Part shown: piece by piece, positions 56,758-64,000 of the stretch
Numbering within the stretch: position 1 is the stretch's first letter
Layout of the letters: every line of letters begins with the position of its first letter
Origin: Symbiodinium natans
Lineage: Eukaryota; Sar; Dinophyceae; Suessiales; Symbiodiniaceae
NCBI GenBank assembly: GCA_905221605.1
Contig: CAJNDS010002458.1
Coordinates: 316,501-380,500, forward strand
Length of the DNA stretch: 64,000 nucleotides
Direction: 5' to 3'
The notes under the pieces: generated by a model
Databases searched by the model: none
What the model was told of the DNA's origin: nothing
The model's input: the letters and a program-made list of their open reading frames with translations, nothing else
Position numbers and translations under genes: made by a program

Positions 56758-57035
56758 GTTTTGTGTGGTATTTGCAGGACTTTGGCAGGGCGCCAAGGGG
56801 TTCCCGGCAAATTTCGACCCGCAAAGTTGTTCCTACCCTCTTCCGTATTGTGTGGTATTTGCAGGACTTTGGCCTTGGCGCCCGGCAAATTTCGACCTGC
56901 AAAGGTTGTTCCTACCCTCTTCCGTTTTGTGTGGTATTTGCAGGACTCTGGCAGGGCGCCAAGGGGATCCCGGCAAATTTCGACCCACAAAGTTGTTCCT
57001 ATCATCTTATGTTTTGTGTGGTATTTGCAGGTCTC
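56758..57035. repeat. ~85-bp tandem repeat with TTTGCAGG motif (3.3 copies)
   Basis: Units start TTTTGTGTGGTATTTGCAGG near 56759, 56848, 56927 and 57012 (spacings ~89, ~79, ~85). Each has GGCGCC, CCCGGCAAATTTCGACC and GTTGTTCCTACC. All three + frames and one minus frame stay open, so frames here are a by-product of the repeat. Each unit carries a perfect TTTGCAG|G acceptor-like site. Confidence 0.8.
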
Positions 57036-57293
57036 CAGATTTACCTCTAATTAAATTAATGTAAATGATTTTTAAACATTTTAACTTATTTAAACAAATT
57101 AATTCCACAGAATTACATTATCTAAATGAACTAAATCCTAAAACATGTTGTAGGTACCCTTGGGGCCTCCAGGGGGCCTCCTGCTAGGGGCCATATTTCC
57201 GTACACAGGTCCGCGGCCCCATACGTAAAAGGCTCGGGAGCCCAGAAGACGTGGCGTCGTCAGTCACATGCCATGGCAGCATATGGAGGGATC

Positions 57294-57401
57294 CCCAGAG
57301 ACTCCAAAACCCCTTAATTAAGGAATATCCCTTAAATCATAATAGGAACCCTAATATGATTTAAGGTATATTCCTTAATTAAGGGTTTTGGAGTCTCTGG
57401 G
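57294..57401. mobile_element. Family F palindrome, near-perfect
   Basis: Ends CCCAGAGACTCCAAAACCCC and its inverted partner ending GGAGTCTCTGGG, inner AATTAAGGAATATCCCTTAA and TTAAGGTATATTCCTTAATT. A 108-bp hairpin; the most intact copy. Confidence 0.75.
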
Positions 57402-57404
57402 AAT

Positions 57405-57520
57405 CCAACCTCTCCCCTCTCCATCTCACTTCTCACCTCTCACCTCTCCACTCTGCCCTCTCCCCTCTCCCCACTCCCCTCTCCCCTCTCCCCTCTCCTC
57501 TCTCCCTCAAGCTCTCAACA
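57405..57520. repeat. CTCCCCTCTC pyrimidine tract
   Basis: Units of CTCCCCTCT/CACCTCT for ~110 bases. The frame through it is Ser/Pro/Leu low complexity. Confidence 0.88.
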
Positions 57521-57807
57521 CATACAGGGTGCTATGCCCTCAGCAGCCCAGGTCAGCATCTACGAGCTTTGGCTGCATGTGAGTTTTTCTTTTTGCAGTT
57601 CAGGGGTTTAGGGGTTGAAGTTCAGGTTTCGGGCTACATCATCATACGCCTGACTATGTACAGAACGGTCCTGGGGAGTGGGCTAGTCTCGGGCAATTTG
57701 CACCCCTTGACTAGCATAGGTTTTTGGGTTGTGTCAGACTGTAGGTAGAGGTTTACGTAGGTCCGGCTCCAGTAGACATGGAGCAGGCTAGGGTTTTACT
57801 TCCTCTG

Positions 57808-57921
57808 GTAGCCCAGTGGTACCCTTTTCCATTTTTTGGGATCAGGGTTCCCTTCTAAAGTAACCAACCCAAAAAAGGGCACCCTTATTGTAATATGGTT
57901 ACTGGGCTACCAAGTCGGTGA
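57808..57921. mobile_element. Family B palindrome, diverged, complete
   Basis: Ends GGTAGCCCAGTGGTACCCTT and TATGGTTACTGGGCTACCA are an exact ~12-bp inverted repeat, with inner CATTTTTTGGG / CCCAAAAAAGGGCACCC. Confidence 0.68.
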
Positions 57922-58138
57922 GAAGCCACAGACTATTAGCCTGACACACCTCGAGGACGGCGGTGCTCGATTTCAAAAGCACGTGGACAATCCGAACAAG
58001 GCCCACTGGGAAGGAACCCTAAACCCTAAACCCCAAACCCTATACTCTCAACCCTCTGTAGGGGTTATAGGGTTCAGTGCCAGCCAAAGTTCTGTAACCC
58101 AAAACCGGCCGCAACAGATCAAGTCCCGGCGCGAGTGA
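57836..58138 (+). CDS. Candidate exon, up to 100 codons, starting inside family B
   Basis: The frame begins within the palindrome (GSGFPSKVTNPKKGTLIVIW, LLGYQV) and continues GEKPQTISLTHLEDGGARFQ, KHVDNPNKAHWEGTLNPKPQ, TLYSQPSVGVIGFSASQSSV, TQNRPQQIKSRRE and TGA. The part after the element (57915 on) looks like protein, with one short array-derived stretch (TLNPKPQTL). Either the element supplies a coding start or the true exon begins after ctaccaag at ~57921. No family. Confidence 0.42.
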   Translation: MGSGFPSKVTNPKKGTLIVIWLLGYQVGEKPQTISLTHLEDGGARFQKHVDNPNKAHWEGTLNPKPQTLYSQPSVGVIGFSASQSSVTQNRPQQIKSRRE

Positions 58139-58499
58139 CCCTCGTTTAGGGTTTAGGGTTCAGGGGGTTGGGTAGTGTAGAGGATGTAGGGGATGTAGGG
58201 GGGGTGTAAGGCTTTATAGGCAGTTCGAAGATTCAAGATTCCCTTCAATGGTACTCCCTCCACCTCCACCTCCCCTTTCCCAGTCCTACCACTCCCGAAG
58301 CCAAAAAACCCAAAAACCCTAAACAATCTAAAGCCCTAAAATCCTAAAGCTAAACCCTAAAACCTTAACACCCTAACCCTAAAACCCTAAAGCCCTAAAC
58401 CCAAAACTTGTTTGGGGGGAGTAGCTGGGGTAGGAGGATTCTCTGACAAAATCCAGACCTGTGCCTTCCTGCATTCCCCTACACCCCGAAGCAGAAGGA

Positions 58500-58615
58500 C
58501 TTGGGGTAGTCTAGGGTTTGGGGTTTAGGGTTTGGGGTTTAGGGTTTGGGGTTTAGGGTTTAGGGTTTAGGGTTTAGGGTTAGGGTTTGGGGTTTAGGGT
58601 CTAGGGTTTGGATTC
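58500..58615 (+). repeat. TTTGGGG/TTTAGGG array
   Basis: Alternating heptamer variants for ~110 bases. Confidence 0.9.
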
Positions 58616-58689
58616 CCAAGCCCGGAGCCCCGAACCCCGAGCCCTGCACCCCAACGAGTCTTCGTGCCCGGCCTCCCCCACCCCAGATT

Positions 58690-58803
58690 CCCTTTAGGGT
58701 TTAGGGTGTAGGGTTTAGGGTTTAGGGTTTAGGGTTTAGGGTCCTAAACCCCTTTAAGCAAAAAGGGTACCCTTTTTAAGTCTAGGTTACTGGGCAGCCT
58801 AGC
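58690..58803. mobile_element. Family B right half joined to a TTTAGGG array
   Basis: 58690-58741 is array; from 58745 the element reads CCCCTTTAAGCAAAAAGGG, TACCCTTTTTAAGTC and TTACTGGGCAGCCTAG. The whole left half is replaced by array (and possibly GATTCCC at 58683). Confidence 0.55.
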
Positions 58804-58850
58804 CTTCAGCCCAAGTAGTACACATCTTCTGGGTACTTGCCCAACAGGGT

Positions 58851-58971
58851 CCATGTACCTAAACAGTAGAGGGTTTAGGGTTTTAGGGTTTAGGGCCAGG
58901 ATTTAGGGTTTGGGGTTTAGGGTTTAGGGTTTAGGGTTATCCTATGTGGGTACATGGACCCTCTGGGTTGT
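58851..58971. mobile_element. Family P palindrome with array interior
   Basis: Ends AGGGTCCATGTACCTAAACA and TGTGGGTACATGGACCCTCT. The ~75 bases between (58869-58939) are TTTAGGG, TTTTAGGG and TTTGGGG units; none of the normal interior survives. Confidence 0.62.
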
Positions 58972-59095
58972 AGCCCAGTGGTACCCCTTTGTGACAACGG
59001 TGTCGTCCTTTTGATGGGTTCTTGCTTCCCTATACTTGGAGGATCGGGGCACTTAGTAAGTACGGTTATAAGTACCTCAACTGGGCTACTAGGTA
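58972..59095. mobile_element. Family B left end followed by a family C left end
   Basis: GTAGCCCAGTGGTACCCCTT (family B) then at 59031 TACTTGGAGGATCGGGGCAC (family C) ending AGTACCTCAACTGGGCTAC. Neither has its right arm, so two truncated elements adjoin. Confidence 0.45.
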
Positions 59096-59181
59096 CTGTA
59101 GACAAGAGTGGAACTTGAACGTGTGTTGTGCAGGGTGTTGGTTTTCAGGTTGGGATTGTTGTAGGACGCGCTACAACTCTC

Positions 59182-59277
59182 GGGATGTTCCCCTTATACT
59201 AACAGTCCTTGCTGGGGATTATAGAACCCCCTGTTATAATCCCTGCTAAGGACTGTTAGTATAAGGGGGACCATCCC
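59182..59277. mobile_element. Family A palindrome, near-perfect
   Basis: Ends GGGATGTTCCCCTTATACTA and TAGTATAAGGGGGACCATCCC-type, inner CAGTCCTTGCTGGGGATTAT / ATAATCCCTGCTAAGGACTG. A 96-bp hairpin. Confidence 0.75.
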
Positions 59278-59883
59278 AACCCCAAGCCCCGGACCCTAAG
59301 CTCCTAAACTCCTAAACCCTAAGCCCGAAACCCGAAACCCTAAACCCTAAACCTTGAACCCTAAACCCTAAAACCGAACCCCTTTGTTCCCAGACTGTTG
59401 GGCAAGCACCATCCACTCCACTTGCGCCAGGACGGCCGGGTCCTCACGTCGATCGCAGCTTGACAACTCATAAACCCTGCAAACCCTACTACACCCTAAT
59501 GGCGGTCATAGACCTTCAACCCTAAGCCCGAAGCCCTAAACCCAAAACCGCATACCCTAAACCCTAAATCCTGTAAGCCCTAAAACCCTATAAACCGTAA
59601 CAAATCCTAAAGCCCTAAACCCTAAACCCAAGGTCTACCTGAACTCGGGGGAGCCCTGGGGTGCGGATGACGGCGGGCAGCTGCGGATGTTCCCGGAAGG
59701 TGGGCTTTAGGACCTTTGTTATTCTTATTCTTATTATTGTTTTTTTATGGTTTCTATTATGATGAGTATTACTACTATTACTATTAGTACTATTATGATT
59801 ATGATTATGCTTATTACTATTACTAGTACTATTCTTATGAACCTGGTTATTGTTAATATGTTTATCTGAGTATATGTAGGTTG

Positions 59884-60042
59884 TATATACATATATACAT
59901 ATATACATATATACATATATACATATATACATATATACATATATACATATATACATATATACATATATACATATATACATATATACATATATACATATAT
60001 ACATATACATATATATATATACATATATACACATATACAAAT

Positions 60043-60077
<35 letters not shown>
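59884..60077. repeat. (ATACATAT)n and (TA)n satellite
   Basis: About fifteen octamers ATACATAT (59887-60003), then TA runs to 60077, then GGTACC and C9. Frames are Ile/Tyr/His/Thr runs on both strands. Confidence 0.95.
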
Positions 60078-60079
<2 letters not shown>

Positions 60080-60221
60080 TACCCCCCCCCAGTGACCTAC
60101 CCTTTTTCGCCTTGTCTCAAGTCACAGCTGCACTGCAAGCAAACTCGGTGTGCAATATAGCGTATTTCCTAGGGCGTAGACTAAAAATACAACTAAAATC
60201 GCATACACGGGACAGTAGAAA

Positions 60222-60495
60222 AACCAAAAATACCAAAACCAAAAAAACCAAAAAAACAAAACCAAAAAAACCAAAAAAAACAAAACCAAAAAAAAACAAA
60301 AAAACCAATACCAAAAAAACCAAAAATACCAAAAAAACCAATTTTCCGGGACTCTCAGGAAATTCCTATGAGGCTTCTCCAAGAGCCCCAGAAAATTGGT
60401 TTTTTTGGTATTTTTGGTTTTTTTGGTTTTGGTTTTTTTGGTTTTTTTGGTTTTGGTATTTTTGGTTTTTTGGTTTTGGTATTTTGGCTTTTTGG
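60222..60495. repeat. Large AAACC / GGTTT inverted repeat (hairpin)
   Basis: Left arm (60222-60342) is AAAAACCAAAAATACC-type units; right arm (60398-60495) is GGTATTTTTGGTTTTTTTGG-type units, its complement. The ~55-bp loop includes CCGGGACTCTCAGGAAATTC and CCAGAAAATTGG. The long frame through it (Lys/Thr then Phe/Trp/Gly) is a by-product. Confidence 0.88.
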
Positions 60496-60519
60496 TTCGC
60501 CTTCACGGTCACGAGGCAA

Positions 60520-61225
60520 CAACTACGCATTGTTAAGTGTGCTTATGCTAATTGTGCTTTTCAAAAATAGTATACAAGTGGTCTTTCTAGTGCTTCAGAA
60601 CTTTTCGTTTCGTTATTATGTAAGTAGAGCCGCTAGTGTTTAGTGCATCTTTTGGTTGCACTCAAGTGTAGTAGACCTTATTCAGCCATTACTTGGTGCT
60701 CTGGTAGCTAAATTCGCATGGATAATATTTGCCTGGTAAATGCGATTAATTATCTAGGAGCAGCATTTGCAATACTTGTCTTGAGAAAAAGCATTTATTG
60801 CTTAGAATTGTTTGCTTAAAAAGTGACTCCTACTCGTCCAGGGATACCCCAAAACCCTATAATCCAAACTTCACCAGAGATTCTCCTGAAAAGCTTGCGC
60901 TTTTGGATGTTTTTACGTATTTGTGAATTTGCTTGTGGTATGGCCTTCACTTTAGAAGTACTTTTCTAGGATTCTTGTGCATTTTTTAAGCCTGATTGTG
61001 CAAGTTGCGTTTTTCAAGCATAGTATATATGTGGTCTTTATTGAATACTTCAGACATCTTTGTTTCATCGTTATGTAAGTAGAACCGATTTCCATTATTG
61101 TGCATTTTTAAGCTTGCTTATGCAAATTGTGCTTTTCAGACATAGTATACAAGTGGTCTTTAGTGAATACTTCAGCAATCTTTGTCTCATTGTTATGTAG
61201 GTAGAACCGTTTCCATTTCCGCAAG
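60520..61225. repeat. AT-rich ~110-bp dispersed unit (three copies)
   Basis: Copies at ~60538-60655, ~60982-61100 and ~61105-61222 share GCTTATGCAAATTGTGCTTT, AGTATACAAGTGGTCTTTA, TATGTAAGTAGAACCG and a TTTCATCGTTA block. The DNA has no TTTAGGG and is markedly AT-richer than the rest. Repeated TATGTAAGT resembles 5' splice sites but no exon is apparent. Confidence 0.75.
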
Positions 61226-61227
61226 TG

Positions 61228-61995
61228 TTTATTTCGTATTTGGTTGAGTATGGTCCTTTAAATAGTATTCACTTGAGTCAAATTGGGCTATTTGCTTAAG
61301 AATTCCTCCTAGTAGTTAATTTCGCATAGAATGAATACTTCAAAAAAAATTGTTTCATGAATATGTAAACATAAGGTGTTTCATTTGACTTTGCAGATAG
61401 TATTTCAATAATACTTTGCCTGGAATAAACACAACTGTTTCAATGCATTAGTTGCTCAACAAAGCACTATTTGCCCTTTAAACCACACTTTGCCATATGT
61501 TGGTTGTATATGGTGCTTATTTCGTATTTTGGTTGAGTATGGTCCTTTAAATGGTATTCACTTGAGTCAAATTGGGCTATTTGCATAATAATTACTCTAG
61601 TAGCTAAATTCGCATAAAATGATTATTTCAAAAATAAAAACGATTCATGAATATGTAAACATAAGGTATTTCAGTGGACTTTTCAGAGAGCATACTTTGC
61701 CTAGTACAAGCACAATTGTATAAATACAGTATTTGCACTTTAAACCCACACTTTGCCATATTTTGGTTGAGAATGGTGTCTATTTCGTATCTTGGTTGAG
61801 TATGCTCCCTTAAATGGTATTCACTCGAGTCAAATTGGGCTCTTTGCTTAATAATTACTCTAGTAGCTAAAATCGCATAGAACCAAGAAAAATGTTTCAC
61901 TATTTGATTAATACTTTGCCTCGTACAAACACAACTGTATAAATAAATTAGTTGCTCAACAAAACATTAATTGCCCTTTAAAACGCACAATTTGC
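61228..61995. repeat. AT-rich tandem repeat, unit ~265-290 bp, three copies
   Basis: Units start TTTCGTATTTGGTTGAGTAT at ~61230, ~61520 and ~61784. Each includes GGTATTCACTTGAGTCAAAT, TACTCTAGTAGCTAAATTCG, AACATAAGGTATTTCA and CCACACTTTGCCATAT. The third copy is shorter. A 90-codon minus frame (61628-61900) lies within and spans parts of two units; I do not treat it as a gene. Confidence 0.82.
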
Positions 61996-62769
61996 ATAGA
62001 AAAACATTGATCTAAACATCTAAAAACAGCATTGTCCGCTTCAGATTCAAAATGTAGATTCTTCCAAATGCTGGCTTATCGGGGTCTGTGAGGTGGGTGT
62101 CCCAGTAACTGTCCTTCATTACCCGGTGATTAACTACGCGACTTTTGGGCCTTGTTAGTTATTTTTTGTTAAAAAGGCCTAAAAAGGCCTAAAAAGGGTA
62201 GGTCGCTGGGGGGGGGGGTAGCATATATATATACACATACTATTTTGGCCGGGGGGACGGGGTTTAGGGTTTAGGGTATGGTTTAGGGTATAGGTGTTTC
62301 GCAAGACTGGATTACTTCTTGTTTTTAGGTGTCATAGGTTTGGGGGGGGGATTCGCATCAGAATGTTTGGAAGTCTTCTTTAACCACAGGGTCTTTGAGT
62401 CTGAGGTTAGGATGTTTAGTGTTCTGTAGGGCTTTGTGGGGGTTTGCTGGCGGGGTGCCGGGATTCTGACCAGGATGTTAAGGGCTTTGGGCGTGAGCTA
62501 CAGCGTTCGTTCACGTTTCAGGTGCAGGGTTCAGGGTTTAGGGTTCAGTAAACCCCAAGCCTTAAACCCTAAGCCAGGAGTTTAACAAGTAGTTCTCTAG
62601 ATTAGGGTTCTTTTTGGGTTCCCATAGAGTACGGCTCCTTATAACCAGGACCCCCCAAAAGGGACCCCAATGTAGAAAACTAGCCTAATGAGGGTTTAGG
62701 CGGTTTGGGGGAGCTCAGGTTAAGTATATCTTTCAAAGGATATCCGCGAATCTTGCATGGTGGCTTTGT

Positions 62770-62860
62770 AACCGTAATCCTTAGGGTTTAGGGTTTAGGG
62801 TTTAGGGTTTAGGGTTTAGGGTTTAGGGTTTAGTTAGGGTTTGGGGTTTGGGGTTTGGGG
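62770..62860 (+). repeat. TTTAGGG array turning to TTTGGGG
   Basis: About eight TTTAGGG, then three TTTGGGG units. Arrays reappear here after the array-free 59.7-62.2 kb block. Confidence 0.9.
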
Positions 62861-63458
62861 ATAGGGTTCCTGATGGCCCAAAGCCCTGAGCCCTACACCC
62901 TGAGGTGAGCCTCCTCTGGAGTTCGCTCCGGAGACGGGGCGGCTTGTGCTGTTTTGGGCGGACCGCCTGCCACATGAGGCAGGTTTAGGGCTTAGGCTTT
63001 AGGGTTTAAGGGTTTTCGGGGATTTAGGTTTCTAGGGTTTTAGGGTTTTGGGATTTTAGGGTTTTAGGATTTCAGGGTTTTTTAGGGGTTAGGTGTTGGA
63101 GGTTTATGGTGTTGGAGATTTGAAACTTGAAGGGTTTAGGGTTTAGGTGTTGGAGGTTTATGGCTTTGGGGATTAACATTTTTGAAGGTTCCATTTGAAC
63201 TCCTAAACCTTGAGGAATCTTCCTTATGCCATCCGGTCTCGAGCCCCATTGTAACTTCATGGATTCAGGGCTTAGGGCTCAGGATTACCTGAGGCTCTAT
63301 ATACCCCTACAGTTTAGTAGTAACTACCCCTTAGTTAGTAGGTATAACCCATTAAGCTGTAGGTTAAGAAGATCCCAGGTAAACCCTAAGCCCGAAAGTT
63401 GTCAGAGAATGAAGATCACTGCGCAACCCCCCCCCCCCCCCCGGATTCCTGATTCTCC

Positions 63459-63596
63459 TTGGAGGTTTTGGGCACTTCTATCCCAAGTATAACTGCACTT
63501 AGAACCACTTATCACCTAAGTGCCCAAACAGGGTTATACTTGGGCTACAAGCACAGTTATAGTTGGCTTATTAAGTGCCCTGAACCTCCAAGTACG
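63459..63596. mobile_element. Family C palindrome, complete
   Basis: Ends CTTGGAGGTTTTGGGCACTT and AAGTGCCCTGAACCTCCAAG, with inner CCCAAGTATAACTGCACTTA / GGTTATACTTGGGCTACAAG. About 138 bp. Confidence 0.68.
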
Positions 63597-63837
63597 GACA
63601 TCCCGCGGAAGTGCGCCCATGAATGTTGTACACGGTTTTGTGTGTGCCCCCCCCCCTCCCCCCCTAGAACAGTCCAAGCTGGTTTTCGCCTTGCTGATAC
63701 GGTCCACGGGTTTTATATGTTTTGAACAGGGAGGAGTTTTGATTAAGTTTAGAAGGGAGGCAATTGATTTGAAAGGCACGCCGCGCGGTATTTTCTTACG
63801 ACACGCGGACGATTTGACTTCCAAGCACCTATCCTGA
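63520..63837 (+). CDS. Candidate terminal exon, up to 105 codons
   Basis: The first ~25 codons lie in the family C palindrome (PKQGYTWATSTVIVGLLSAL). After it the frame reads RTSRGSAPMNVVHGFVCAP, a Pro run, EQSKLVFALLIRSTGFICFE, QGGVLIKFRREAIDLKGTPR, GIFLRHADDLTSKHLS and TGA. The last ~60 residues are repeat-free and look like a folded domain, but no family is recognised. The minus strand is also open (63534-63824), so strand is not certain. A likely real exon starts after a C/T tract ending ccccctag at ~63665. Confidence 0.45.
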   Translation: MPKQGYTWATSTVIVGLLSALNLQVRTSRGSAPMNVVHGFVCAPPPPPLEQSKLVFALLIRSTGFICFEQGGVLIKFRREAIDLKGTPRGIFLRHADDLTSKHLS

Positions 63838-63875
63838 ACGTGGGAAGTTCAGGGTTTAGGGTTTAGTTAAAGTTG

Positions 63876-63957
63876 AGGGAGGGGTTTCCGAAAGTAGGGG
63901 GTACCTTATCCTACTATTTGGGGTATATTTTTTCAGGTCCCGTATTTTCGTAAACCC
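63876..63957. mobile_element. Family I palindrome
   Basis: GGGGTTTCCGAAAGTAGGGG and CCCGTATTTTCGTAAACCC ends; shortened centre. Confidence 0.58.
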
Positions 63958-64000
63958 TTTGGCATACCCCACAGCTTGGCCACTCTGCCCCTTTTTGCTT

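Noticed and set aside
56748-57064. Open frames of 85-99 codons in four phases
   Set aside because: The ~85-bp tandem repeat has no stops in these phases. Simultaneous openness in four frames argues against coding.
59022-59249. A 75-codon + frame, Cys/Trp-rich
   Set aside because: It starts in a truncated family C element and ends in family A. Only ~30 codons are element-free.
59881-60570. A 229-codon + frame
   Set aside because: It is built from the ATACATAT satellite, then Lys/Thr and Phe/Trp/Gly runs of the AAACC/GGTTT hairpin. Low complexity from end to end.
61628-61900. A 90-codon minus frame with an ATG
   Set aside because: It spans parts of two tandem AT-rich units; the equivalent positions in the other unit do not keep the frame open.

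Overview
This looks like nuclear DNA of a dinoflagellate, most likely Symbiodiniaceae-like. The whole 64 kb is saturated with the plant/alveolate telomere heptamer TTTAGGG and its complement CCCTAAA, in dozens of arrays of both orientations. Between them lie exon-sized islands, low-complexity tracts and many short palindromic elements. Three kinds of protein evidence fit: a broken ankyrin gene starting MLRIRRLSGEELHVPVEE (an N-terminus I remember from dinoflagellate ankyrin proteins), a Ty1/copia reverse-transcriptase fragment, and KH-like pieces. No rRNA, tRNA, CRISPR, bacterial operon or long intact gene was recognised. The organism call is inference.

Layout. 0-4 kb: small candidate exons, a TTATAA-rich palindrome and a degenerate array. 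4-9 kb: copia RT fragment, Cys-rich and hydrophobic candidate exons, a CA microsatellite and nested palindromes. 9-17 kb: three + strand KH-like pieces, the longest TTTAGGG array and a long CCCCTAAA-variant field. 17-29 kb: candidate exons, an 8-bp satellite, a ~0.9 kb GC-rich higher-order repeat, C/G-rich tracts and palindromes. 29-36 kb: (AGT)n, candidate exons (one with a strong acceptor), poly-G and palindromes. 36-44 kb: palindromes split by arrays and a ~600 bp TTTTAGGG array. 43.9-44.8 kb: ankyrin pseudogene flanked by two palindromic elements. 45-59 kb: variant arrays, a nested TIR element, more elements and exons, and a TTTGCAG-bearing tandem repeat. 59.6-62.1 kb: ATACATAT satellite, a large AAACC/GGTTT hairpin and an AT-rich unit repeat with different composition. 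62-64 kb: arrays, palindromes and one + strand frame of ~105 codons.

Two architectural signals stand out. First, at least fifteen islands of roughly 70-120 bp are bracketed as (CCCTAAA)n-island-(TTTAGGG)n, the orientation of a tiny chromosome with a telomere at each end. Several of these islands read as exons. Second, telomere-like arrays repeatedly sit inside otherwise recognisable palindromic elements, which suggests the arrays were added later. Together they suggest a genome where telomere-type sequence spreads interstitially, largely through introns and mobile elements.

Limits. Most exons were called by eye from open frames of 25-120 codons, codon look and AG|G acceptors. A 100-bp island often has an open frame by chance and several are open on both strands, so those entries carry low confidence and boundaries are approximate. 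Only the ankyrin, copia and, less surely, KH calls rest on family recognition.
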